Assembly (NCBI GenBank): GCA_016219235.1 | Contig: JACRBO010000447.1 | Coordinates: 1 to 11,871 of the forward strand | DNA from: Chloroflexota bacterium | GTDB lineage: Bacteria > Chloroflexota > Anaerolineae > Fen-1058 | Reading direction: 5' to 3' | DNA: 11,871 bases | Shown here: positions 6,560 to 11,871 of the stretch, in pieces | How the letters are laid out: every line of letters starts with the position of its first letter | Numbering within the stretch: position 1 is the stretch's first letter | Notes under the pieces: model-generated | Database searches by the model: none | Told to the model about the DNA's origin: nothing | What the model saw: the letters and a program-made list of their open reading frames with translations, nothing else | Program-made: the position numbers and the translations under genes

Positions 6560-6994
6560 ATGAAAGAGCTTCGCACCGAAATCGAGATTCAGGCCTCGCC
6601 GGAACAAGTCTGGCAAGTTCTGACAGATTTGAACAAGTACCCTGAATGGAATCCGTTCATTCACCATGCCAGCGGGCAAGCCAGAGCAGGTGACAAGGTT
6701 GACATCACGTTTCGGTCGGGCTCAAAGGAAATGACCTTACATTGCACCGTCATCAAAGCCGCGCCGAATCGGGAGCTACGCTGGAAATATCACGTCATCC
6801 TGCCGGCCTTCTTCCAGGGCGAGCACAGCTTTCTCATCGAACCGACAGGCGATAACAGTGTGCGCTTCATTGACCGGGAAACATTTACGGGCCTGCTTAT
6901 TCCACTTCAAGCCAGCGACATAGACACCCACTCAAGGCGCGGTTTTGAAGAAATGGACAAAGCGCTTAAGGCAAGAGCCGAGACAACCCGGTAG
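6560..6994 (+). CDS. SRPBCC-fold protein (polyketide cyclase/dehydrase-like)
   Basis: The 144 residues fit the START/Bet v1 (SRPBCC) helix-grip fold. The opening strand TEIEIQASPEQVWQVLTDL (residues 6-24) and the NKYPEWNPFI motif are the family hallmark. Later features are a central strand pair (GDKVDITF and MTLHCTVIKAAPNRELRWKY) and a long C-terminal helix from about 125 (HSRRGFEEMDKALKARAE). Such proteins bind hydrophobic ligands in a deep cavity; some are cyclases, others transport or sensing proteins. AAGGAG lies about 9 nt before the ATG. Its 18-bp spacing from the kinase gene suggests one mRNA and perhaps related substrates. The 131-bp repeat follows 27 bp after the stop codon. The fold is confident; the ligand is unknown. 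Confidence 0.9.
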   Translation: MKELRTEIEIQASPEQVWQVLTDLNKYPEWNPFIHHASGQARAGDKVDITFRSGSKEMTLHCTVIKAAPNRELRWKYHVILPAFFQGEHSFLIEPTGDNSVRFIDRETFTGLLIPLQASDIDTHSRRGFEEMDKALKARAETTR

Positions 6995-7021
6995 CTGCCC
7001 GACAACCGCAGGCAGCGGGCC

Positions 7022-7152
7022 AGACCTCAGAGATTTTCGTTGACGATCAGGCCTCGGCTGACGGTGTTTCGAGTTAGCCCGTCAGCACTGCTCGCCAGGT
7101 CGTTCCCGCTCCGCTTCGTTACGGGGCGCTGCGCGAAACCTCCAAGGTCTTT
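7022..7152. repeat. 131-bp dispersed repeat with inverted ends, copy 2
   Basis: Same length as the copy at 4364-4494 and aligned to it without a gap, about 82% identical. The left end AGACCTCAGAGATTTTC has drifted from the right end GAAACCTCCAAGGTCTTT, so the terminal stem is weaker here than in copy 1. Like copy 1 it lies just downstream of a plus-strand gene, in the same orientation. It sits between the convergent SRPBCC gene and the minus-strand potassium operon. A small hairpin, GCTGCC (6994-6999) with GGCAGC (7011-7016), precedes it. Confidence 0.83.
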
Positions 7153-7190
7153 GCGGCAGACATCAAATCTTGCGATGGGCGTTCGGGCTG

Positions 7191-7227
7191 GAATAAAAAC
7201 AGCGGATGAGGTCTAACCCCATCCGCT
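7191..7227 (-). terminator. Intrinsic terminator of the kimA-trkA-trkA operon
   Basis: Read on the minus strand, AGCGGATG (7227-7220) pairs with CATCCGCT (7208-7201) around a GG/CC extension and a short loop, followed by GTTTTTATT (7200-7192). It lies about 70 nt after the last stop codon. No T-run exists on the plus-strand side, so it acts for the minus strand only. Confidence 0.8.
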
Positions 7228-7298
7228 TATCCGATATGCCGCAGGCATCCGTTGAAGATTGTTTATCCGTTTCGCCGCAGGCATCCGCTGAAGACGAT
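7227..7298. repeat. Two tandem 36-bp direct repeats between the last trkA and its terminator
   Basis: Units 7227-7262 and 7263-7298 match at 29 of 36 positions and share TTATCCG and GCCGCAGGCATCCG. The second unit ends on the first base of the trkA stop codon. Each unit contains a copy of the terminator's upstream arm, reading AGCGGATG or AACGGATG on the minus strand. Confidence 0.75.
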
Positions 7299-7966
7299 CA
7301 ATCCGTTCGGGCCAGCAGCTGCGCCAGCGCCGTAATCTCATTGCTGTGTACCACGGCCAGAATCTCGTCGGCCGCCTGCAAGACCAGATCGCCGCGCGGA
7401 ATGATCAACTCGCCCTTGCGAATCACCGCGGCCAGCACGCATTCGGACGGCAGTTTCAAATCGCGAATGGCCTTGCCCACCGCTAATGCCGTGGGATGCA
7501 CTTTCTCTTCCACCAGCGAATACTGTCCCTTGCGCAATTTCATCAGCGTCATCATGTCGCCCAGCGACATCTCTTCCGCGATCAGGTGCGCCATCATGTC
7601 GGCCTGATTGATCGCCACATCCACGCCCATCTCCGGTGTAAACAGCCACGCATTCTTGGGGCTGTTCACCCGCCCGATGATGCGCGGCACGCGAAACTCG
7701 AAGCGCGCCAGGTGCGTCACCATCAAATTGGTTTCGTCGAAGCCCGTCACCGCCGCCACCACCTCGGCATGCTCGATGCCGGCCAGCCGCAGCAATTCCA
7801 CGTTCGAGCCGTCGCCTTCAAAAATGCTCTCGGTGGGCAGTTCCCGGTGAATGCGCGCCAGCACATCGGGCCGTTCGTCAATCACGTGCACCTTGTGGCC
7901 GCCCGCCAGTAGCAGACTGGCGAGATGTGATCCGACCTGGCCGCCGCCTACAATAATGACAAACAT
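7298..7966 (-). CDS. trkA: TrkA-family potassium uptake regulator (single RCK), second of pair
   Basis: This is a 222-residue cytoplasmic RCK protein. The RCK_N Rossmann domain (about 1-125) opens MFVIIVGGGQVG, with the dinucleotide-binding loop G7-G-G-Q-V-G12 and the acidic end of strand 2 at D30-E31. A further strand has AAVTGFDETNL, typical of the TrkA-N fold. The RCK_C domain (about 140-220) includes KLRKGQYSLVEEKV, VLAAVIRKGELIIPRGDLVL and GDEIL-type residues (AADEILAVV). ATG 7966 lies one base after the upstream trkA stop, with GGAGG inside that gene's 3' end, so translation is probably coupled. RCK proteins sense NAD(H)/ATP and sometimes c-di-AMP, and gate TrkH or KtrB. No such channel is in the window. 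The family assignment is very confident; the partner is unknown. Confidence 0.95.
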   Translation of the reverse strand: MFVIIVGGGQVGSHLASLLLAGGHKVHVIDERPDVLARIHRELPTESIFEGDGSNVELLRLAGIEHAEVVAAVTGFDETNLMVTHLARFEFRVPRIIGRVNSPKNAWLFTPEMGVDVAINQADMMAHLIAEEMSLGDMMTLMKLRKGQYSLVEEKVHPTALAVGKAIRDLKLPSECVLAAVIRKGELIIPRGDLVLQAADEILAVVHSNEITALAQLLARTD

Positions 7967-7967
7967 C

Positions 7968-8627
7968 TCACGCCTCCCACTTCATGGCTACGATCGATTT
8001 GAGGTGCTTCAACGCGCTCACCCGGATGCCCAGCATGGCAATGTCGCCGAGTTGCAGCACCGTGTCTGCGCGCGGGATAAAGGTCTGGCTATTGCGTGTG
8101 ACCGAAATCAGCACCGACTCGTCGGGCTGCGCCAGCAGGCTGGCCGGCCGGCCATTCAGCGCCTCTTCCACCATCACCTGCACGATCTGCACATCGCCGT
8201 CGCAGATCGAATAGACCGGCTCGAATTCCCGCGCGGTCAACAGCCGTTCGATCTGCGTCGCGCCCCAGCTGGCCGACGAGATCGTTTGCAAACCCAGCTT
8301 ATCGTACAGAGCGCGCCGCTGCGGATCGTAGATGCGCGCCACCACCCGCGGCACGGCAAACTTATCGCGGGCGATGCGCGCCGCCAGCGCATTCGCGTTG
8401 TCGCTGGAGGTAACCGCCGCAAAGGCCTCGGCCGATTCGATCCCGGCGCGGATCAACACGTCCCGATCGAAGCACACGCCGACCACGGTGCGGCCCCGGA
8501 AGGTCGCCCCCAACCGATCGAACGACGATGTCTTCACGTCCACAATGGTGACGTCGTGATTGGCGTGTGACATCGACTGCGCCAACTCCGCGCCCACGCG
8601 CCCGCACCCCACAATGATGATCTTCAT
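7968..8627 (-). CDS. trkA: TrkA-family potassium uptake regulator (single RCK), first of pair
   Basis: The protein has 219 residues from ATG 8627, chosen because it gives the clean Rossmann start MKIIIVGCGRVG and has GAGG about 7 nt upstream; an upstream TTG at 8651 would add eight residues from repeat DNA. The RCK_N domain has G7-C-G-R-V-G12 and D30 for nucleotide binding, then AAVTSSDNANALAARIARD and VVARIYDP. The RCK_C domain occupies about residues 135-215 (VYSICDGDVQIVQVMVEEAL, SVLISVTRN, FIPRADTVLQLGDIAML). It is the middle gene of the operon. Classical TrkA fuses two such N-C units; here they are two adjacent proteins that probably assemble as a heteromeric ring. This recalls the mycobacterial ceoB-ceoC pair, which as I remember also lies beside an APC-type permease gene. 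Confidence 0.95.
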   Translation of the reverse strand: MKIIIVGCGRVGAELAQSMSHANHDVTIVDVKTSSFDRLGATFRGRTVVGVCFDRDVLIRAGIESAEAFAAVTSSDNANALAARIARDKFAVPRVVARIYDPQRRALYDKLGLQTISSASWGATQIERLLTAREFEPVYSICDGDVQIVQVMVEEALNGRPASLLAQPDESVLISVTRNSQTFIPRADTVLQLGDIAMLGIRVSALKHLKSIVAMKWEA

Positions 8628-8640
8628 GGCAAACCTCGTT

Positions 8641-8752
8641 TCAATGATCAATGCACAATGCTCAATTCACAATTCACAATGCATAATTCACAGTGCATAA
8701 TTCGTAATGCGTCCTGCATCCCGCATCCTGCATCCTGCCTCTTGCTTCCCGC
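8641..8752. repeat. Sixteen-unit heptamer tandem array between kimA and trkA
   Basis: Read on the minus strand from 8752, the sequence divides without a single frame slip into 16 seven-base units. The first six are of the GCAGGAT type (GCGGGAA, GCAAGAG, GCAGGAT and similar); from the seventh it switches to GCATTGT/GAATTAT types. Fifteen of the 16 begin with G. The preceding seven bases, GAGTGAG, which contain the kimA stop codon, also fit. The array fills the gap and ends just before the trkA ribosome binding site. It resembles the short tandemly repeated heptamers (STRR) described in cyanobacteria. Confidence 0.85.
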
Positions 8753-8753
8753 C

Positions 8754-10691
8754 TCACTCAATCTGATACGGCACATCGGTGATGATGATCCCAGGCCGGT
8801 GCAACAGCGCCTCGCGTAAGATGTTGGCAGTGCGCATGTGCAGCGCATTGTCGATGTCATGCCGCGGCACGAATTGCGGCACCACCACCGTCAGCGCCTC
8901 GTTGGGCTGGCGCTGCGCGTCGATCTCTTCGATGTAGGCCAGCAGCGGCTCCAACAGCAGGCGGTACGGCGAGTCGAGAATGACCAATCGGGTCCCGTCA
9001 CCCCATGTGACCCATTTCTGCTGGGCCTTTTCGCCGTCCGCCGGATCGATCGCCACGTGCACCGCCGTCACGTCTTCCGAGAGCGATCGGGCGTAGCGCA
9101 GCGCCGCCAGCGCCCCGCGATGCACGCTGCTGATCGGCACGATCACGCGGTGGCGTGTGATGCGCAGCGGCACGTCGTAATGCTCCAGCGTCAGATGCTT
9201 CGCCACATCTTTGTAATGGTGGTGAATGCGGAAGAAAATGGCGACCAGCGTCGGCGTCAGAATCAGCACGATCCACGCGCCATCGTTGAATTTGGTAATT
9301 GCAAATACGAACATCACGATGGCCGTGCACACCGCGCCGAAGCCGTTAATGACCATCTTCAGCCGCCAACCGCTCTCATAACGCAGGACCGAGCCGGGTT
9401 CTTTGATTTCCTGGCCCGGCTGCAAATGGCCGATTTTCCACCAGCGGCGCGCCATGCCCGCCTGCGACAACGTGAACGATAGAAACACGCCGATGGCGTA
9501 CAACGGAATCAGCGCCGTTACGCTGGCGTTGAACAGGATGATCAGGCCGGACGCGATGGCGGCCAATGTCATGATGCCGCGCGAATACACCAGGCGGCTG
9601 CCGCGATAGGTCAACTGCCGCGGCAGGAAACCGTCGCCGGCGTGCAGTGCGCCCAACCGCGGAAAATCCGCGAAGGCGGTGTTGGCCGCCATAATCAAGA
9701 TGATCGTCGTCGCGCCAATCGTACCCAGATAGAGGATGTTGCGCCCGTCAAACGCCGTGCGTGCCAACTGTGAGATAACCGTTTCCAATTCCGACGGCAC
9801 GGCCTGAATTTGATGCGCCAGAAAACTGATGCTGAGAAACAACGTCCCCAGGATCAACGACATGGCGATCAGCGTCGCACCGGCATTGCGACTGCGCGGT
9901 TCTTTGAAGGCCGTAATGCCGTTGGAGATCGCCTCGACGCCCGTCAACGCCGTCGTACCGCTGGAAAACGCGTGCAAGATCAAGAACAGCGTAATGGGTT
10001 GCAGCGTTTCCAACATCTCCGCATGCGGCGGATCAATGACCCCGCCCAGGCTGCCACTCAAGTACCGCACAAAGGCCGTTCCAACCGTGAGGAACATCAT
10101 CAGAATAAAAAAGTAGGTGGGGATGGCAAAGACCGTCCCGGATTCTTTCACACCGCGCAGGTTGATCAACATGATGAAGCCCACCATGACCACGGCGATC
10201 CACACCTTCCACGGCGCCAGTTCGGGATAGGCTGACGCCAGCTGCGCTACGCCCGATGACACCGACACGGCGACCGTAAGCACATAGTCGGTCAGCAACG
10301 CTGCACCGGCGGTCTGGGCGGGCAATTCACCCAGGTTGTCGCGCGCCACGATGTACGCGCCACCGCCGCCCGGATAGGCGTGAATGGTCTGCTCGTACGA
10401 AATCGTGACGACAGCCAGCAGGGCAACAATCGCCAGCGAGATGGGAAACACGTAGCCCAGCGCCAGCGAACCGGCCGCCGCCAGAATCACCAGGATTTCC
10501 TGCGTCGCATAGGCCGTGGACGACAGAGCGTCCGAGGCAAACACCGCCAGGCCCACGGCCTTGCCGATGGTCTGGTGGGCGGCATCGGACGTATTCAGCG
10601 GCCGGCCGATGAAGTACGAGCGCAAGGTGCGCTTGGGCTTGGAATCGACCGTTCGGCGCAGAATGCCGTTTCGTTTATCAACTGACATCAT
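8754..10691 (-). CDS. kimA: KimA-type high-affinity potassium importer (APC superfamily, KUP-like)
   Basis: This 645-residue transporter has about 12 membrane helices (about 45-485) and a cytoplasmic UspA-like C-terminal domain (about 510-645: HRVIVPISSVHRGALAALRY to the end). It resembles Bacillus subtilis KimA (YdaO), a proton-coupled K+ symporter inhibited by c-di-AMP: shared blocks are FIGRPL, ASDALSSTAYATQEIL, YPGGGGAYIVARDNLG, LLTDYVLTVAVSVSSG, AFSSGTTALTGVEAISN and IPLYAIGVFLSFTLSQ. By my recollection of the KimA structure, K+ and coupling residues D36, Y43, D117, Y118, T121 and T230 correspond here to D54, Y61, D135, Y136, T139 and T250, all conserved. ATG 10691 is used; ATG 10688 is equally possible, with GAGG about 8-11 nt upstream. 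It is first gene of the operon with two RCK proteins. The stretch 420-440 is longer than in B. subtilis. A general amino-acid permease is the alternative name, but less likely. Confidence 0.9.
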   Translation of the reverse strand: MMSVDKRNGILRRTVDSKPKRTLRSYFIGRPLNTSDAAHQTIGKAVGLAVFASDALSSTAYATQEILVILAAAGSLALGYVFPISLAIVALLAVVTISYEQTIHAYPGGGGAYIVARDNLGELPAQTAGAALLTDYVLTVAVSVSSGVAQLASAYPELAPWKVWIAVVMVGFIMLINLRGVKESGTVFAIPTYFFILMMFLTVGTAFVRYLSGSLGGVIDPPHAEMLETLQPITLFLILHAFSSGTTALTGVEAISNGITAFKEPRSRNAGATLIAMSLILGTLFLSISFLAHQIQAVPSELETVISQLARTAFDGRNILYLGTIGATTIILIMAANTAFADFPRLGALHAGDGFLPRQLTYRGSRLVYSRGIMTLAAIASGLIILFNASVTALIPLYAIGVFLSFTLSQAGMARRWWKIGHLQPGQEIKEPGSVLRYESGWRLKMVINGFGAVCTAIVMFVFAITKFNDGAWIVLILTPTLVAIFFRIHHHYKDVAKHLTLEHYDVPLRITRHRVIVPISSVHRGALAALRYARSLSEDVTAVHVAIDPADGEKAQQKWVTWGDGTRLVILDSPYRLLLEPLLAYIEEIDAQRQPNEALTVVVPQFVPRHDIDNALHMRTANILREALLHRPGIIITDVPYQIE

Positions 10692-10706
10692 AAAGGGACC
10701 TCACAC

Positions 10707-10729
10707 AAAAACCGCCCGACGCCGGGCGG
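10707..10729 (-). terminator. Intrinsic terminator inside the kimA leader (possible attenuator)
   Basis: On the minus strand CCGCCCG (10729-10723) and CGGGCGG (10718-10712) form a perfect 7-bp GC stem with a GCGT loop, followed by TTTTT (10711-10707). It lies downstream of the kimA promoter and 15 nt upstream of the start codon. There is no upstream minus-strand gene for it to end, because ubiD-like diverges. The hairpin would begin about 10 nt into the RNA. Confidence 0.75.
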
Positions 10730-10744
10730 ACTACGCGATGGCCG

Positions 10745-10773
10745 ATTATACGTGGGGTGGGGATGCGTGTCAA
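10745..10773 (-). promoter_or_regulatory. kimA: Perfect-consensus sigma-70 promoter of kimA
   Basis: On the minus strand TTGACA (10773-10768), exactly 17 bp, and TATAAT (10750-10745) match the consensus at every position. The start point should be near 10738, giving a leader of about 47 nt that carries the terminator hairpin. Confidence 0.9.
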
Positions 10774-10805
10774 AAACCAATCCCAGGTCTGCGAAACACC
10801 TGTTG

Positions 10806-10811
10806 TATAAT
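10806..10811 (+). promoter_or_regulatory. -10 box of a likely ubiD-like gene promoter
   Basis: A perfect TATAAT lies 34 bp before ATG 10846. The hexamer 17 bp upstream (CCAGGT, 10783-10788) is a poor -35, so an activator may be needed. Its -35 region lies within about 10 bp of the divergent kimA -35, so the two promoters may influence each other. Confidence 0.5.
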
Positions 10812-10845
10812 CGACGCTGTCAATCCGGTTAGAAAGCGAGTTTTC

Positions 10846-11871
10846 ATGTCCCTGCGTGACTATCTCCAACGGCTCGATCAGTGCGGCGACCTTGTGCACG
10901 TCACCGCGCCTGTCTCCAAAACCTATGAAATTGCGGGCGTGCTGAAGCAACTTGAGCCTGAGCCTGTGCTGTTTGAATGCGTCAAAGAATCTGCCTTCCG
11001 CGTGATGGGCAATTTGTTTTGCAGCAAAACGGCCTTTGCCGATTACTTCGGCATTCAGGTCAGCGACATCATTCCGTTCCTCGCCAGCGCGATCGATCAG
11101 CGCCGCCCCTGCGAAGTTGTCACTGCCGCGCCGTGTCAGGAAGTGATCGTCACCGCTCCCGACCTCGACGCGCTGCCCTTGCTGCGTCACTGCGAACTGG
11201 ACGGCGGCAACTACATCAGTTCGGGCGTCGTCATCGCCAGACATCCTAAATATGGGCAAAACGCCGACTTTCATCGCTGTATGCAACTCTCGCCGACGGC
11301 GATGGCGATGCGCATCGTGCGCTCGCGCCACTTCGACACCTACCTGCGCGACCTGAAGCATCTAGATATAGCGATCTGTGTGGGCAACTCGCCGAATGTG
11401 CTGGCGGCAGCCGCCACCTCGGTCGATCTGGGGATCGATGAATTGACGATAGCCAATGCGCTGGAGCCAACGCCCGTGGTGCGCGCCCACTCGATCGATC
11501 TCCTGGTCCCGGCGGACGCGGAATTCGTGATCGAAGGCACGGTCCATCTCGATCGGTTGCACGCCGAAGGGCCGTTCGTCGATCTGACCGAAACGTATGA
11601 TGTCATTCGACAGGAACCGGTGTTTGAAGTCAAAGCCATCACCCATCGCCGCGATGCGATCTGGCAGGCGCTGCTGCCCGGCGTGCTGGAGCACAAACTG
11701 CTGATGGGCATGCCGCGCGAACCCACCATCTTCAAGAAAGTCAACGAAGTCGTGAAGTGCCTCGATGTCAACGTCGATCCCGGCGGCGCGTCGTGGCTGC
11801 ACGCCATCGTGCAGATCGACAAACGCAGCGAGGACGACGGGCGCAAGGCGATCGAGGCGGCGTTTGTGGGC
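10846..11871 (+). CDS. UbiD-family prenylated-FMN decarboxylase (C-terminus off the window)
   Basis: 342 codons from ATG 10846 run off the right edge, so this is about the first two thirds or more of a typical 450-500-residue UbiD protein. The family reversibly decarboxylates aromatic or alpha,beta-unsaturated acids using prenylated FMN made by a UbiX prenyltransferase. Spacing matches fungal Fdc1 well: N139 and R144 (Fdc1 N168, R173), H162 (H191), E230 in EFVIEG (E233), and E241-GPF-V-D246 (E277, E282) line up as cofactor/metal ligands and the catalytic Glu-Arg-acid set. D246 replaces the second Glu, as in E. coli UbiD. All key residues are present, so it should be active. The ribosome binding site is weak (GCGAG). 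The substrate is unknown: quinone-pathway and aromatic-degradation roles are both possible, and no neighbour helps. Divergent from kimA. Confidence 0.93.
   Translation, partial: MSLRDYLQRLDQCGDLVHVTAPVSKTYEIAGVLKQLEPEPVLFECVKESAFRVMGNLFCSKTAFADYFGIQVSDIIPFLASAIDQRRPCEVVTAAPCQEVIVTAPDLDALPLLRHCELDGGNYISSGVVIARHPKYGQNADFHRCMQLSPTAMAMRIVRSRHFDTYLRDLKHLDIAICVGNSPNVLAAAATSVDLGIDELTIANALEPTPVVRAHSIDLLVPADAEFVIEGTVHLDRLHAEGPFVDLTETYDVIRQEPVFEVKAITHRRDAIWQALLPGVLEHKLLMGMPREPTIFKKVNEVVKCLDVNVDPGGASWLHAIVQIDKRSEDDGRKAIEAAFVG

Noticed and set aside
7206..7607. A plus-strand 133-codon frame with a repeated PQAS motif
   Set aside because: The repetition comes from the 36-bp direct repeats; the rest is antisense to trkA.
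3848..8752. The short tandem arrays as CRISPR
   Set aside because: Units are 7-8 bp with no spacers, and no cas genes are present.
8838..9482. A 214-codon plus-strand frame opposite kimA
   Set aside because: His/Arg/Gln-rich antisense shadow of a clearly coding transporter gene.
10692..10845. A c-di-AMP (ydaO-type) riboswitch before kimA
   Set aside because: The transcribed leader is only about 47 nt, too short for that riboswitch; only a simple terminator hairpin is visible.
10678..11361. A 227-codon minus-strand frame across the kimA promoter and the ubiD-like gene
   Set aside because: It runs through the promoter region and antisense to a gene with all UbiD catalytic residues.

Overview
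The window looks like a GC-rich, free-living bacterial chromosome segment. The gene set and style fit a Chloroflexota-type (Anaerolineae-like) genome: a huge secreted FG-GAP/Ig-like protein, a KimA-type permease next to two single-RCK TrkA proteins, and short degenerate tandem repeats in the gaps. The phylum is an inference from gene content and was not tested by any search. No rRNA, tRNA or CRISPR array was seen.

Layout. (1) Bases 1-3724, minus strand: the N-terminal 1241 codons of a secreted surface protein, cut by the left edge. It has a signal peptide, 14 FG-GAP-type calcium loops spaced about 50 residues apart, four Ig/FN3-like segments, and the start of an unrecognised C-terminal domain. 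(2) 3725-4034: back-to-back promoters and an octamer repeat array. (3) 4035-4310, plus: a 91-residue zinc-ribbon protein behind a near-consensus promoter. (4) 4364-4786: a 131-bp repeat with inverted ends, abutting the orphan C-terminus of a large DNA methyltransferase, which is probably a relic. (5) 4787-5147: a strong terminator, a promoter and a structured leader. (6) 5148-6994, plus: a two-helix membrane protein with atypical base composition, an APH-fold kinase and an SRPBCC protein. (7) 7022-7152: a second copy of the 131-bp repeat, about 82% identical by eye. (8) 7191-10773, minus: a potassium-uptake operon, kimA-trkA-trkA. It has a perfect sigma-70 promoter, an intrinsic terminator inside the kimA leader, an array of 16 heptamers between kimA and the first trkA, and a 3' terminator with duplicated arms. 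(9) 10846-11871, plus: the first 342 codons of a UbiD-family prenylated-FMN decarboxylase, cut by the right edge and divergent from kimA.

How the genes work together. The clearest functional unit is the K+ module. KimA is a proton-coupled K+ importer, and the two RCK proteins bind nucleotides and normally gate a TrkH/KtrB channel, but no channel gene is present here. The kinase and SRPBCC genes are probably cotranscribed. The most unusual material is non-coding: the inverted-end repeat family, the phase-true heptamer array, and the promoter-proximal terminator of kimA.
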